Shown here in pieces: positions 1 to 7,461 of a stretch of 50,380 nt of DNA (positions are counted from its first letter, which is position 1; each line of letters opens with the position of its first letter). The notes under the pieces were generated by a model, which was not told the origin of the DNA, made no database searches, and was given only the letters and a program-made list of their open reading frames with translations. This DNA comes from a virus, in IMG/VR virus record IMGVR_UViG_3300032360_000014, positions 1 to 50,380 of that record. One strand, given 5' to 3'. The translations under genes were made by a program, and so were the position numbers.

Positions 1-127
1 GCACCGTGCACAAGTAACTTATACAGTTAAAGTGCAAACGTCTTTTTTATAAAGTGCCTGCGCACTGTTATAAAGTGCAAAATTATTTACAGCTAACTAG
101 ATACAACTAATTTATTGATACGCACAG
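1..127. repeat. Left copy of 127-bp terminal direct repeat (circle overlap)
   Basis: These 127 bases are repeated exactly at the right end of the window. An exact overlap of 127 bases equals a commonly used largest assembly k-mer, so I read it as the closing overlap of a circular contig rather than a biological phage end. The unit itself lies in the presumed RepA origin and contains three TAAAGTGC repeats. Confidence 0.93.
28..78 (+). repeat. TAAAGTGC repeats, candidate RepA-origin iterons
   Basis: TAAAGTGC occurs at 28-35, 50-57 and 71-78, that is at 22- and 21-bp spacing, about two helical turns. On the circle these lie about 80 bp downstream of a consensus DnaA box (50220-50228) and just after repA. 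That is where IncFII-type plasmids place their origin. Assignment as RepA-binding repeats is inference from position and spacing. Confidence 0.5.
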
Positions 128-573
128 CAAGCTGTGTATAAATGAAATCCGCTTCGACGAGCTAACGCCCGTGGCGGTATAATTAGATGATGTAGCCCAT
201 CTAGCAACAAAAAGACGTTGCTGGGGCTCCCCTGCCCCGTTCTTAGCCTTCGTGGATCACTTATCCTTTGTGTGGCCTTAGCCCTAGTGCATTTTTTGGT
301 TTATCAAGGGGGCAATTGCAATCCGCATTCCAAGCTTGCGCTGTTTTGCCCGTTCACATTGAGAACAATTAACTGCATCGCACAGGGTTGCGGGCGCTGC
401 CCTTTCATGGCCTGCGGCCATTGAGTGCCCGTCGATACAGCGGGGGTCTATGTAAGTGTTTGCATGTATTCCTGCCGTGTCACTTCATCGTGTAAGGGCT
501 GGTGTTTTTGTAACCGTTCTTTTAAAGTAAGTTGCAACAAAAATTATCAGTAAAGCGATAAGGACTATCAGCC
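128..573. other. 446-bp stretch without a supported gene
   Basis: No convincing gene on either strand. A 68-codon frame at 218-424 has no ribosome-binding site and a Cys-rich, low-quality translation. A minus-strand frame at 485-703 overlaps the better-supported gene at 574. The stretch follows the presumed RepA origin and holds GC-rich short inverted repeats, for example GGGGC and GCCCC arms near 224-239. It may be part of the replication region. Confidence 0.5.
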
Positions 574-840
574 ATGGTAACAAAAGCCTATGACCTGGGG
601 CGGCGCGCCCGCGCGTATTCTGACAACCCCTACGAAATAGATTCAGCCGAGTACAACGACTTTGAGCGGGGCCACACCCAAAAAATCCGCGCAGGGGGTA
701 CAACGGGTAGTAATGCCTACGCCCATTTTGGTAGTCAGTTCGACAGCGCCGTAGAATGGTCAGACTTAAAACGCAGTCGGCCCGTTAAAGACAAGCCTGC
801 GGTTAAAGTAAACAGTTACGCGCAAGCAAAAAAGAAATAA
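574..840 (+). CDS. Small RMF/CrpP-like protein
   Basis: An 88-residue basic protein. The N-terminal pattern, Gly-Arg-Arg-Ala followed by Asn-Pro-Tyr-Glu and then a short acidic/aromatic run with Phe-Glu-Arg-Gly, resembles the ribosome modulation factor/CrpP fold (repeated 'G..A.....NPY......W..G'). RMF dimerises stationary-phase ribosomes; a similar role here is only inference. The start ATG has AAGGA at 560-564, nine bases upstream. A related NPYE-x-DS motif recurs in the gene at 22884-23138. A minus-strand frame overlaps it at 485-703 but has a poorer composition. The C-terminal 30 residues are Lys-rich and of unknown role. Confidence 0.55.
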   Translation: MVTKAYDLGRRARAYSDNPYEIDSAEYNDFERGHTQKIRAGGTTGSNAYAHFGSQFDSAVEWSDLKRSRPVKDKPAVKVNSYAQAKKK

Positions 841-851
841 AGTGCCAGATC

Positions 852-1265
852 TTAACTCATTTTTCTTTGCAAGCTTGAATTGTTTCGAAACAAGCGCACA
901 GAAGAGATCACAACGCCTTCTAGCTGAAAGTTATCGCATTCGCCAATGCTTACCGGGGCGTAAATCGAAGAGGCTGATCTCAAAACCCGATGCTGAATAT
1001 CTAGCAGTTTACACACAAATTCATTGTTGTAATTGGCAACGATCACATCATTTTGTTGTGGCATTACCGCTCTATCAACCACCAGTACATCGCCATCAAA
1101 AATGCCAACGCCTTGCATCGAATCACCAGCGGCCAGACCAACAAACGTGGCGCTTGGGTGTTTAATTAACAACTGATCTAGTGTTAGCTTAAGCTCTTTG
1201 TATTCAGAAGCCGGAGACTCAAAACCAGTAATACCGGCTTGCGCCTTAATAGGAATAACTTTCAT
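852..1265 (-). CDS. umuD: UmuD-like S24 autoprotease, no umuC partner
   Basis: A 137-residue homologue of UmuD, the polymerase V accessory subunit that self-cleaves after contact with RecA filaments. The cleavage site is likely Ala10-Gly11. The catalytic Ser49 lies in GDSM and the Lys dyad partner is Lys86. Flanking motifs (SPASEY, QLLIKHPSAT, GDVLVVD) follow the family closely, and length matches UmuD (about 139 aa). A consensus LexA box (1284-1299) lies just upstream, so SOS induction is expected. No umuC is found anywhere on the element, so this protein must act with host UmuC/PolV or have another role, such as modulating mutagenesis or repressor cleavage. The family call is firm; the role is uncertain. 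Confidence 0.9.
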   Translation of the reverse strand: MKVIPIKAQAGITGFESPASEYKELKLTLDQLLIKHPSATFVGLAAGDSMQGVGIFDGDVLVVDRAVMPQQNDVIVANYNNEFVCKLLDIQHRVLRSASSIYAPVSIGECDNFQLEGVVISSVRLFRNNSSLQRKMS

Positions 1266-1283
1266 AAAATCGAACCCAAAAAA

Positions 1284-1299
1284 CTGTTCATATATACAG
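1284..1299 (-). promoter_or_regulatory. LexA (SOS) box for umuD
   Basis: CTGT-N8-ACAG with an AT-rich centre, a perfect match to the gammaproteobacterial LexA core, 19 bp upstream of the umuD start codon on the minus strand. Confidence 0.85.
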
Positions 1300-1421
1300 T
1301 ATAAATGAGTTGTAAGTGCTTTGCTATTGTGGGTTTGTCACTCGTGTCTTTTCAATATGGCCCATTTTTAAAGGGCTGGCGCGAAATTTTAAAAAAAAGT
1401 TAAAAAAGATTAATAAATAAC

Positions 1422-1450
1422 TTGCTTTTGTTCGCGATTGCGAACATAAT
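1422..1450 (+). promoter_or_regulatory. Promoter with palindromic operator in the spacer (Aca2 target?)
   Basis: A -35 hexamer TTGCTT (1422-1427) and a -10 hexamer CATAAT (1445-1450) are separated by exactly 17 bp. The spacer holds the palindrome TGTTCGC-gatt-GCGAACA (1429-1446). A dimeric repressor bound here would block RNA polymerase. Aca proteins are known to bind inverted repeats in acr promoters, so the Aca2-family protein encoded at 1937 is the obvious candidate. Confidence 0.7.
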
Positions 1451-1502
1451 TTAACTCGAAGCTTACGCAATAGTGCGAAGCAACTCTAAAGAGAGATTCA
1501 AA

Positions 1503-1895
1503 ATGACTACATCTAATGCATTTGAACAAGCTAAAAAGTTCTACACAGACAATAAAGAAGTGCTCTTAAACGTGATGCTTGAAGAGTTCACCGGCTCTAT
1601 TGACTTCCAAGAAGAATACAATCAAGTAGCTGTATGGTTTGATGGCTTCGTTATTTGCTTTCAAGATAGCGATATGAACGGAGACGGAAAAGGTAAGGCG
1701 CACTGGGATAATGAAGGTGCAAATTCTGGGCTTGATGATTTGCTCGATATTTTAAAGCTGGATGAGAGATTTTCTCTGCTAGTTGCTAGCGATGAGTATT
1801 GGGAAAATGAGTATTTGAGAACTCTAATTAATGATTTCTGTTCTAAATACGCAGAAATAAACGATATAGAGTCAATGTTTTCAAACGAAGAGTAA
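1503..1895 (+). CDS. Very acidic 130-aa protein, candidate anti-CRISPR/anti-defence protein
   Basis: I do not recognise this protein family. It has 130 residues with about 29 Asp/Glu against about 9 Lys/Arg by my count, so a net charge near -20. It has no signal peptide or membrane segment. The start ATG at 1503 follows AGAGAG; an in-frame GTG at 1473 has no clear Shine-Dalgarno site. It is the first gene of a two-gene operon behind a palindrome-controlled promoter and is followed by an Aca2-family repressor. That layout is the hallmark used to find anti-CRISPR genes. Strong acidity fits a nucleic-acid mimic, as in several Acr and anti-restriction proteins. Function is guilt by association only; it could inhibit CRISPR-Cas, restriction or another defence. 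Confidence 0.6.
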   Translation: MTTSNAFEQAKKFYTDNKEVLLNVMLEEFTGSIDFQEEYNQVAVWFDGFVICFQDSDMNGDGKGKAHWDNEGANSGLDDLLDILKLDERFSLLVASDEYWENEYLRTLINDFCSKYAEINDIESMFSNEE

Positions 1896-1904
1896 TTATA
1901 TTTT

Positions 1905-1923
1905 AGCGGCTAAGGCCGCTTTT
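1905..1923 (+). terminator. Hairpin between acidic gene and aca2 (attenuator)
   Basis: AGCGGC-taag-GCCGCT followed by TTTATAT lies between the acidic gene and aca2. It looks like a weak intrinsic terminator that would lower repressor expression relative to the first gene. Confidence 0.6.
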
Positions 1924-1936
1924 ATATGGAGTTTTT

Positions 1937-2425
1937 ATGAGTTGGTCAAAACTAAACAACTTTGAATTGCAGGCGTTGCGTAAATTACTGTGTCTTGATG
2001 TAAGCGAAGCGGCTGAGTTCGTTGGTAAAGTAGCTAATAGAACGTGGCAGTACTGGGAATCTGGCCGCAGCCAAGTGCCAGTAGATATTGATTCTACGAT
2101 GTATGGTTTACTGTCACAAAGAAACCAAGTGATCACTGAAATATTGTTAGAAACGCATGAGAAAGGCTGCGTGGGAGTTTTAAAGTGGTATCACACATTT
2201 GATGCTTTTGCTGTTGATTACCCGCATTGCACAAAGCTTATGTGGCGCTTACACCAGAGCGTGTTGGCGCATTTCTTTGCTGAGGGTGGCGAAGTTGGCT
2301 TAGAAGCTGATATACCGGTCAATAAAGAGTCATATATTTATAAATGGTTCAATGGCTTAACAGAGCAGCAAATTGAAGATGCCAAGGACGAAGAAATATT
2401 TAGAAAAAAAGGGATTATTGATTAA
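1937..2425 (+). CDS. aca2: Aca2-family (DUF1870/YdiL-like) HTH autorepressor
   Basis: A 162-residue protein with an N-terminal helix-turn-helix of the YdiL/DUF1870 type: ELQALRKLL...SEAAE...WQYWESGRSQVP (about residues 10-48). A second conserved region follows, with WRLHQSVLAHFF near residues 103-114. From memory this closely resembles Aca2, the repressor of anti-CRISPR operons first described with acrIF8. Aca2 proteins are usually about 115-120 aa; this one has about 40 extra C-terminal residues. It lies 41 bp downstream of the acidic gene, in the same direction, and very probably shares its promoter. It should bind the palindrome at 1429-1446 and shut the operon off after early expression. 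Confidence 0.82.
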   Translation: MSWSKLNNFELQALRKLLCLDVSEAAEFVGKVANRTWQYWESGRSQVPVDIDSTMYGLLSQRNQVITEILLETHEKGCVGVLKWYHTFDAFAVDYPHCTKLMWRLHQSVLAHFFAEGGEVGLEADIPVNKESYIYKWFNGLTEQQIEDAKDEEIFRKKGIID

Positions 2426-2440
2426 GTTATGGCAGGAATT

Positions 2441-2468
2441 GAAAGCGACTACTCGGGCTGTCGCTTTC
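2441..2468 (+). terminator. Hairpin after aca2
   Basis: GAAAGCGAC-N10-GTCGCTTTC is a perfect 9-bp stem 15 bp past the aca2 stop codon. There is no clear T-run, so it may be a weak terminator or an RNA-end stabiliser. Confidence 0.5.
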
Positions 2469-2564
2469 ACGTGCTTACTGTTCTTCACTTAGTTGGTACA
2501 GTAAAACGCGGTCGTAATAACGAAATAAGTTGCATTAATAGCGCCTTTTTTATGGGCTGAGTTA

Positions 2565-2843
2565 TTATTGCTCGTCATTGATACCTAGAAATTCACCCAG
2601 CGTCATGTCTCGCAATTCTGGGTATTTCTCAACAAACAACCCTAAAAAATCAAGCCCCGGATTGCCTCGCCCTACCCTTATTCTGTTTGTAAACGCGTTC
2701 AGTTCGCTTTGACTCGTAGGCTCTCGGTCATAGAGCTGTTTGAACAAGTCTCGATTGCTGCCTTGCCCTTTTAAGCTGATTAATATTTTCAAGCCCGCTT
2801 CAATGTGCTGCCTGTTTATTTCTGTCTTTGCCATTTTATGCAT
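2565..2843 (-). CDS. Small putative DNA-binding regulator of the modification unit
   Basis: A 92-residue protein (or 89 from an internal ATG at 2834) of a helical, phage-Cro-like type. The segment FTNRIRVGRGNPGLDFLG followed by LRDMTLGEFLG resembles the recognition-helix region of small phage regulators. I cannot assign a named family. It is transcribed away from the gene at 2991, and its upstream region is filled with four copies of an AAGTC-N6-GACTT-type palindrome. The same four-site array recurs before the cytosine methyltransferase gene. It is therefore the best candidate for the repressor that binds those sites. Confidence 0.6.
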   Translation of the reverse strand: MHKMAKTEINRQHIEAGLKILISLKGQGSNRDLFKQLYDREPTSQSELNAFTNRIRVGRGNPGLDFLGLFVEKYPELRDMTLGEFLGINDEQ

Positions 2844-2885
2844 TCTTTTTTGTCTTTGGCTGGATGATAAGCGCCTAAAGCAATT

Positions 2886-2975
2886 AAGTCAAAAAAGATT
2901 TAAATTAATTCAAAAAAGACTTTACATTAAGTCAAAAATGATTACCATTAAGCTTAGTTAAGTCAAAAATGAATT
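2886..2975. promoter_or_regulatory. Operator array 1: four AAGTC-N6-GACTT-like palindromes
   Basis: Half-diad pairs AAGTC/GATTT (2886-2901), AATTC/GACTT (2907-2922), AAGTC/GATTA (2929-2944) and AAGTC/GAATT (2960-2975), each with a 6-bp AT spacer. Site starts are 21, 22 and 31 bp apart. The last site sits just before the ribosome-binding site of the gene at 2991. The array covers the divergent promoter region between that gene and the small regulator. Confidence 0.75.
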
Positions 2976-2990
2976 AATAAGGATGTACAA

Positions 2991-3320
2991 ATGGCCGTTC
3001 GCTCTACAGTTTCAGCAGACATTTCTAAACACATAATTTGGATCAATTCGACTGATTTTAAATCGACAATCAGGGTCGTAAAAATCCACCGCATATTAAT
3101 GAGAGATTGGGGTTATGAAGACGGGTTTATGATTGAAGAGCACAGTAGGGGTCAGGGTATCTGCCTGACGGTTACTGACTTTAATACCATTAAAGAAATG
3201 CGTGAGCATTACGCATACGCCAAGGAAGATGAAAAAACAGAACCAACGACGCCAGAGGATATAGCCAAAGCTAGAGAGTATTACAGCCTTTACTTTGATG
3301 ATTTGGACGAAGTGGCTTAG
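2991..3320 (+). CDS. Hypothetical protein in modification unit
   Basis: A 109-residue soluble protein with a good ribosome-binding site (AAGGA near 2979-2983). I do not recognise it. The N-terminal half is mixed and basic; the last 35 residues are acidic and helical (TPEDIAKAREYY...). It is the first gene after operator array 1 and precedes the DndC-like gene by 44 bp, so it is probably co-expressed with it. Confidence 0.65.
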   Translation: MAVRSTVSADISKHIIWINSTDFKSTIRVVKIHRILMRDWGYEDGFMIEEHSRGQGICLTVTDFNTIKEMREHYAYAKEDEKTEPTTPEDIAKAREYYSLYFDDLDEVA

Positions 3321-3364
3321 CCACTTCATTTTTAACTCGGTTAAAATTTATTTTGGGTGTCAAT

Positions 3365-5497
3365 ATGTGGAAAATTAAAGCAAACGGTCATAATCATATA
3401 TGTGCAGATGCGTTGGTGGCTAAGCTCAATGATGTTGCGGTGTCTAATGATGAAAAGGCGCAGGCATTCAGTGAGCTTAGCTTAAAGCAAGTGGTACTTG
3501 AAGCGGCTAATGGCTTTGATATGCGTAGTCATGTGCGGGCAATATCAGAGCAAGCTATCGGCAGGATGCAAGCGCTGTTGTTAAAGGGCCACCCGCTTTT
3601 GGTGTCGATCTCTTGGGGTAAAGATTCAACGGTCTGTTTGGTGTTGCTGCTTGAAGCAATGAGGCGCATACAAGACGCGGGTATGACGTTACCTAAATGT
3701 TATGCAATAAATTCTAACACCGAGTTAGAAAACCCAGCGCTAGAAGACTATTTCGAGTGGATGCAAAATAACTTAACTGTTTTTGCGTCTAGTAATAATT
3801 TACCGCTTGAGTTTTTGCAAGCGACCCCGCCGATCACCTCAAGCTTTTTTTATACTACCATCGGGCGCGGAAAACTGCCGCGCTATCCAGGTATGAAGCG
3901 TGATTGTAGTGTTGACTGGAAAATAAACCCGATCATCAAAGTTAAGAAGTCTTTGCCTGTCACCGACATGACTAAAATATCGGTGGTTGGTACGCGTATC
4001 AATGAATCAGAGGAGCGTAAAAAGCGCATGTCTGAACGCGGTGATAACGCCATTGATATTTTAACGAATGATGATGGCGATGAATATATCACTCCAATTG
4101 CTGATTGGGAGTTAGAGGACGTGTGGGGGTTGCTGGCTTACTGTGACCAACGAACTGAGCGCACGCTATACCGCACATTTGTAAATAACTTTGATGAATG
4201 TATCGAGATTTACAAAGATGCAAACGCGGGCGAGTGTGTGGCTGCGCTGGGTGACAAAGATTTAAATGGCGCAGCGTGTGGCGCGCGGTTTGGTTGTTGG
4301 AATTGCGTTGCATCAGGTGAACAGGATAAATCAATGCAATCTATGATTGCCAGTAATCCAGATAAATATGGTCATCTTGCGCCTGTTGCTAAGCTGCGCG
4401 ATTGGATTTATTCACTTAGATTTGATTTAAAGCGACGTACATGGCTCGGCCGTAGCTATGACAAAGAAACCAAGTACATTGTATTGCACCCTGATTATTT
4501 GGATTTTTACACCCGCCGTGACTTATTGCGTTATATGTTGACCATTCAAGCCGAGGAAAACGAATGGGCCAATGAGCATAATGAAGAAATTGTGCGGTTT
4601 AACCTATTCAAGTTCAAACACATTATTGCCATTGATTTTATGTGGTCAATGTACTGCGATGCCCCGCACGCTTTTAGCGCTTTGCATGAGTATTATCAAA
4701 TTATGTATTTAGGCAGGCGCTACCCTTTGCCAGAAGTTATTTATCAGCCAGCAAAAACGAGCGTGCCACCAAAGCGCTGGTTTAAGTTACCAGAGGGGTC
4801 GGTCGTGCCTTGGACTGGTATTGCTGGTCTAAATGACCCCTACGAGATACACATTGGCAAAAAAATACGCGGTAACGCCGAGCCTACTTACATCAAAGAT
4901 CGTACCACAGGAGAGCAAAAGGAAATCATTCCGTTTGATGTAGCACCTGCAATGGAGGTCGATATTATCGAGGCTTGCACAATGATAAGTCGTTATTGTG
5001 AAACTAAAATGGCGATTGAAACCACGGGGAGCACGGCAATTGAAGGCGCAATGTATTATCTTAATATGGGTATTATCAAGCTGGGTCGAGCGCAAGCCTC
5101 GGGTTTAGATGAAATGCTACAGAAAGCACAGTTTTGGAGTCAATTAAGAGATAAGTTAAATTTACTGAATGTAGAAAAGTACGCGCTAGATAACAGTATC
5201 AGCGACGAAGAACACACCGCCTTAAAACAGCATAGCCGCAATGTCATTCCGATTAAAATGGTTGAGGAATTAGTCGACTCTAAAATCAAACCAGTCGCGG
5301 CAGATGTAAGCAAAAGTCACGCTGCTAAAGGTGCATACGTCACGCATAAAATCAGAACAGAAAAAACAGCATTAAAAATCCAAGCCGCGATAGCGCAGAT
5401 AAAACGAAAAGGCGAACCAATCACGCGCACTGCTGTTGCTCAAATAGTTGGTATATCGAGAGAGCAAATATCAAGACGATATAATCACTGCTTTTAA
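3365..5497 (+). CDS. DndC/PAPS-reductase-like PP-loop enzyme
   Basis: A 710-residue protein of the phosphoadenosine-phosphosulfate reductase superfamily. From the ATG at 3365, the PP-loop is SISWGKDST (81-89), where the family usually has SGGKDS. It is followed by GMKRDCSVDWKI, by GTRINESEERKKR (near 211-223), and by a cysteine cluster CGARFGCWNC with QDKSM after it. The Cys cluster is the signature of DndC-type proteins, which use ATP and sulfur in DNA phosphorothioation. A C-terminal HTH-like segment (VAQIVGISREQISRRY) is extra. No dndA, dndB, dndD or dndE homologue is present, so a full Dnd pathway is absent. It sits under the same operator type as the C5 methylase downstream, which suggests a DNA-modification or anti-restriction job. 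That role is inference. Confidence 0.8.
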   Translation: MWKIKANGHNHICADALVAKLNDVAVSNDEKAQAFSELSLKQVVLEAANGFDMRSHVRAISEQAIGRMQALLLKGHPLLVSISWGKDSTVCLVLLLEAMRRIQDAGMTLPKCYAINSNTELENPALEDYFEWMQNNLTVFASSNNLPLEFLQATPPITSSFFYTTIGRGKLPRYPGMKRDCSVDWKINPIIKVKKSLPVTDMTKISVVGTRINESEERKKRMSERGDNAIDILTNDDGDEYITPIADWELEDVWGLLAYCDQRTERTLYRTFVNNFDECIEIYKDANAGECVAALGDKDLNGAACGARFGCWNCVASGEQDKSMQSMIASNPDKYGHLAPVAKLRDWIYSLRFDLKRRTWLGRSYDKETKYIVLHPDYLDFYTRRDLLRYMLTIQAEENEWANEHNEEIVRFNLFKFKHIIAIDFMWSMYCDAPHAFSALHEYYQIMYLGRRYPLPEVIYQPAKTSVPPKRWFKLPEGSVVPWTGIAGLNDPYEIHIGKKIRGNAEPTYIKDRTTGEQKEIIPFDVAPAMEVDIIEACTMISRYCETKMAIETTGSTAIEGAMYYLNMGIIKLGRAQASGLDEMLQKAQFWSQLRDKLNLLNVEKYALDNSISDEEHTALKQHSRNVIPIKMVEELVDSKIKPVAADVSKSHAAKGAYVTHKIRTEKTALKIQAAIAQIKRKGEPITRTAVAQIVGISREQISRRYNHCF

Positions 5498-5530
5498 TCT
5501 TTAGCGGGCGCAAATGCACCCAAGCAAGTT

Positions 5531-5622
5531 AAGTCAAAAAAGATTTTATATTAATTCAAAAAAGACTTTTAATTAAGTCTTAAATGAATTAACATCACCC
5601 TAAGATAAGTCGAAAATGACTT
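5531..5622 (+). promoter_or_regulatory. Operator array 2: four AAGTC-N6-GACTT-like palindromes
   Basis: AAGTC/GATTT (5531-5546), AATTC/GACTT (5553-5568), AAGTC/GAATT (5575-5590) and AAGTC/GACTT (5607-5622). Site starts are 22, 22 and 32 bp apart, almost the same spacing as array 1, and the first two sites match array 1 in sequence and order. It lies 30 bp before the cytosine methylase start. Confidence 0.78.
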
Positions 5623-5651
5623 GCCACATGCTTTTTGCTTAGGATAAAAAA

Positions 5652-7097
5652 ATGCTCTTACCAAATGAAATAGTGGTCGATAACTTTGCCGGGGGCGGCG
5701 GTGCGTCAACTGGCCTTGAGCTGGGGCTTAATCGTCATGTTGATATTGCGATTAATCATGACCCTGCGGCCATTGATATGCACAAGAAAAACCACCCAGA
5801 GACAAAGCACTATTGTGAATCAGTGTGGGACGTTAATCCGGTTGATGTATGTGCGGGTCGTCCTGTTGGTTTGGGGTGGTTTTCACCAGACTGCAAGCAT
5901 TTCTCTAAAGCTAAAGGCAATCGCCCCGTTGATAAGAATATACGCGGTTTAGCATGGGTTGTGGCACGTTGGGCGGCATTGGTGCCAATGCGTGTGTTTA
6001 TGCTTGAGAACGTAGAAGAGTTTTTGACGTGGGGGCCCGTGGTGGAGGTTTCACCTGGTAAATTTAAGCCATGCCCCGAGCGAAAAGGTGAAACGTTCGA
6101 AGGCTTTAAAAAGGCGCTCTCAACGGGCTTAGAATTAAGCCACCCAGCATGGAAGGAAATTTATCAAAGCTTATTCAGAGCGAATTTTAATTTAAAAGAA
6201 AAGCTGACCATTTTTAAACGATTAAAGGCGGGCTTAGGCTATGACTTAGAGCATCGCATTTTGTCTGCCTGTGATTTTGGCGTACCTACAACGCGCAAGC
6301 GCTTGTTCATGGTGGGTCGAAATGATGGCAAGCCGGTTGTTTGGCCTTCGCCTACGCACGGCCCAGCGGGCAGTGGTTTAGCATCGTACAAAACCGCCGC
6401 TGACATTATTGATTGGTCTATTCCTGTGCGCTCTATCTTTGGTCGCAAACGCCCATTGGCTGACGCCACAATGCGCCGTATTGCTAAGGGGATCGAGAAA
6501 TTTGTTAATTCAGATAAGGCGTATATTGTGCCGCAAAATAAAGTGGTGCCATTTATCACTGAACACGCCAATGCATCGAGCCAGCGTAATATGGATGCAA
6601 ACGAGCCTCTGCGTACCATTTGCGCGCAAGTTAAAGGTGGTCACTTTGCACTTGTGACCAGTCACATAGTTAAATTACGTGGTGATAACGTGGGTCATCG
6701 CACCGACGAGCCACTGCATACTATTTCAGCCGGTGGTAATCATCTTGGCGAAGTGCAGGCTTTCTTAGTGAAATATTACGGCACAAGTGACGCACAAGCG
6801 GCAAATGATCCATTAGGTACTGTTACGACTAAAGATAGATTCGGGCTTGTGACTATCAAGGGCGACAAATATCAAATTGTTGATATCGGCCTCAGAATGC
6901 TAGAGCCTCACGAGTTGTTCGCAGCAATGGGGTTTCCTGAGTATTACGAAATCGCCACAGACACGAATGGTAAAAAGAATACTAAAGCTAATCAAGTTTC
7001 CCGTTGTGGCAATGCCGTATGCCCGCCATTAGCGCAAGCATTGGTTGTGGCGAATATGGACGAAGACAATCAATTTAACCGCCGCATAGCGGCTTAA
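5652..7097 (+). CDS. DNA (cytosine-5) methyltransferase
   Basis: A 481-residue C5-methyltransferase acting on phage/plasmid DNA. Motif I is DNFAGGGGASTGL (10-22). The catalytic cysteine is Cys81 in a variant motif IV, SPDCKHFS (canonical PPC is PDC here). Motif VI is LENVEEF (118-124), motif VIII is TTRKRLFMVG, and the C-terminal motif X contains CGNAVCPPLAQAL. The segment between VIII and X carries three imperfect repeats of the type EPLxTI...ALV, typical of phage-type members. No cognate restriction enzyme is nearby, so it probably protects the element from host restriction. It is preceded by operator array 2. Confidence 0.93.
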   Translation: MLLPNEIVVDNFAGGGGASTGLELGLNRHVDIAINHDPAAIDMHKKNHPETKHYCESVWDVNPVDVCAGRPVGLGWFSPDCKHFSKAKGNRPVDKNIRGLAWVVARWAALVPMRVFMLENVEEFLTWGPVVEVSPGKFKPCPERKGETFEGFKKALSTGLELSHPAWKEIYQSLFRANFNLKEKLTIFKRLKAGLGYDLEHRILSACDFGVPTTRKRLFMVGRNDGKPVVWPSPTHGPAGSGLASYKTAADIIDWSIPVRSIFGRKRPLADATMRRIAKGIEKFVNSDKAYIVPQNKVVPFITEHANASSQRNMDANEPLRTICAQVKGGHFALVTSHIVKLRGDNVGHRTDEPLHTISAGGNHLGEVQAFLVKYYGTSDAQAANDPLGTVTTKDRFGLVTIKGDKYQIVDIGLRMLEPHELFAAMGFPEYYEIATDTNGKKNTKANQVSRCGNAVCPPLAQALVVANMDEDNQFNRRIAA

Positions 7098-7128
7098 TTT
7101 TAAGTATTGGAATAATTGAGAGGGGTTC

Positions 7129-7461
7129 ATGAAAGCTAGAATTGAAAAAAAGTTATGTAAAAAACTTGTTCAACTCGCACCTAAAATTTTTAACGACGCT
7201 TGGATTGATAAAGACGTTTCAGAAAAAGCGATCAGGCAAGGTTCAAGCGTTTCTCATGTTTATTCTGTTGGCGGAGGCATTGACTATTGGGGTGAGGGTG
7301 AAGATGAATATACTGCACTTGAGCTTATGAAAATGAATTGGATGTGGTTTGGTGACTTTGACGTGCATGAAGAGGGCCATAAGTTCGAAGGTTATCCCGA
7401 CACGGGAAATTTTAAACCGACCTCTCGAAACTTATTGAGAATTGCCTCAGCGCATGGCTAA
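7129..7461 (+). CDS. Hypothetical phage protein
   Basis: A 110-residue protein with an aromatic/acidic middle (GGGIDYWGEGEDEY, MNWMWFGDFDVHEEGHKFEGYP). It has GAGAGG before the ATG and lies 31 bp after the cytosine methylase, same strand. I do not recognise a family. It is probably part of the early small-gene cluster that runs to about 10 kb. Confidence 0.65.
   Translation: MKARIEKKLCKKLVQLAPKIFNDAWIDKDVSEKAIRQGSSVSHVYSVGGGIDYWGEGEDEYTALELMKMNWMWFGDFDVHEEGHKFEGYPDTGNFKPTSRNLLRIASAHG

Noticed and set aside
1-127. True phage direct terminal repeats
   Set aside because: The repeat length equals a common assembler k-mer and the element has plasmid origins across the junction; an assembly overlap explains it better.
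218-424. 68-codon plus-strand gene
   Set aside because: No ribosome-binding site, Cys-rich low-quality translation, no coupling to neighbours.
485-703. 72-codon minus-strand gene with a hydrophobic segment
   Set aside because: It overlaps the better-supported RMF-like gene at 574-840 and has no ribosome-binding site.
2565-3320. Toxin-antitoxin pair
   Set aside because: The two genes are divergent with a large operator array between them, and neither shows a toxin motif.
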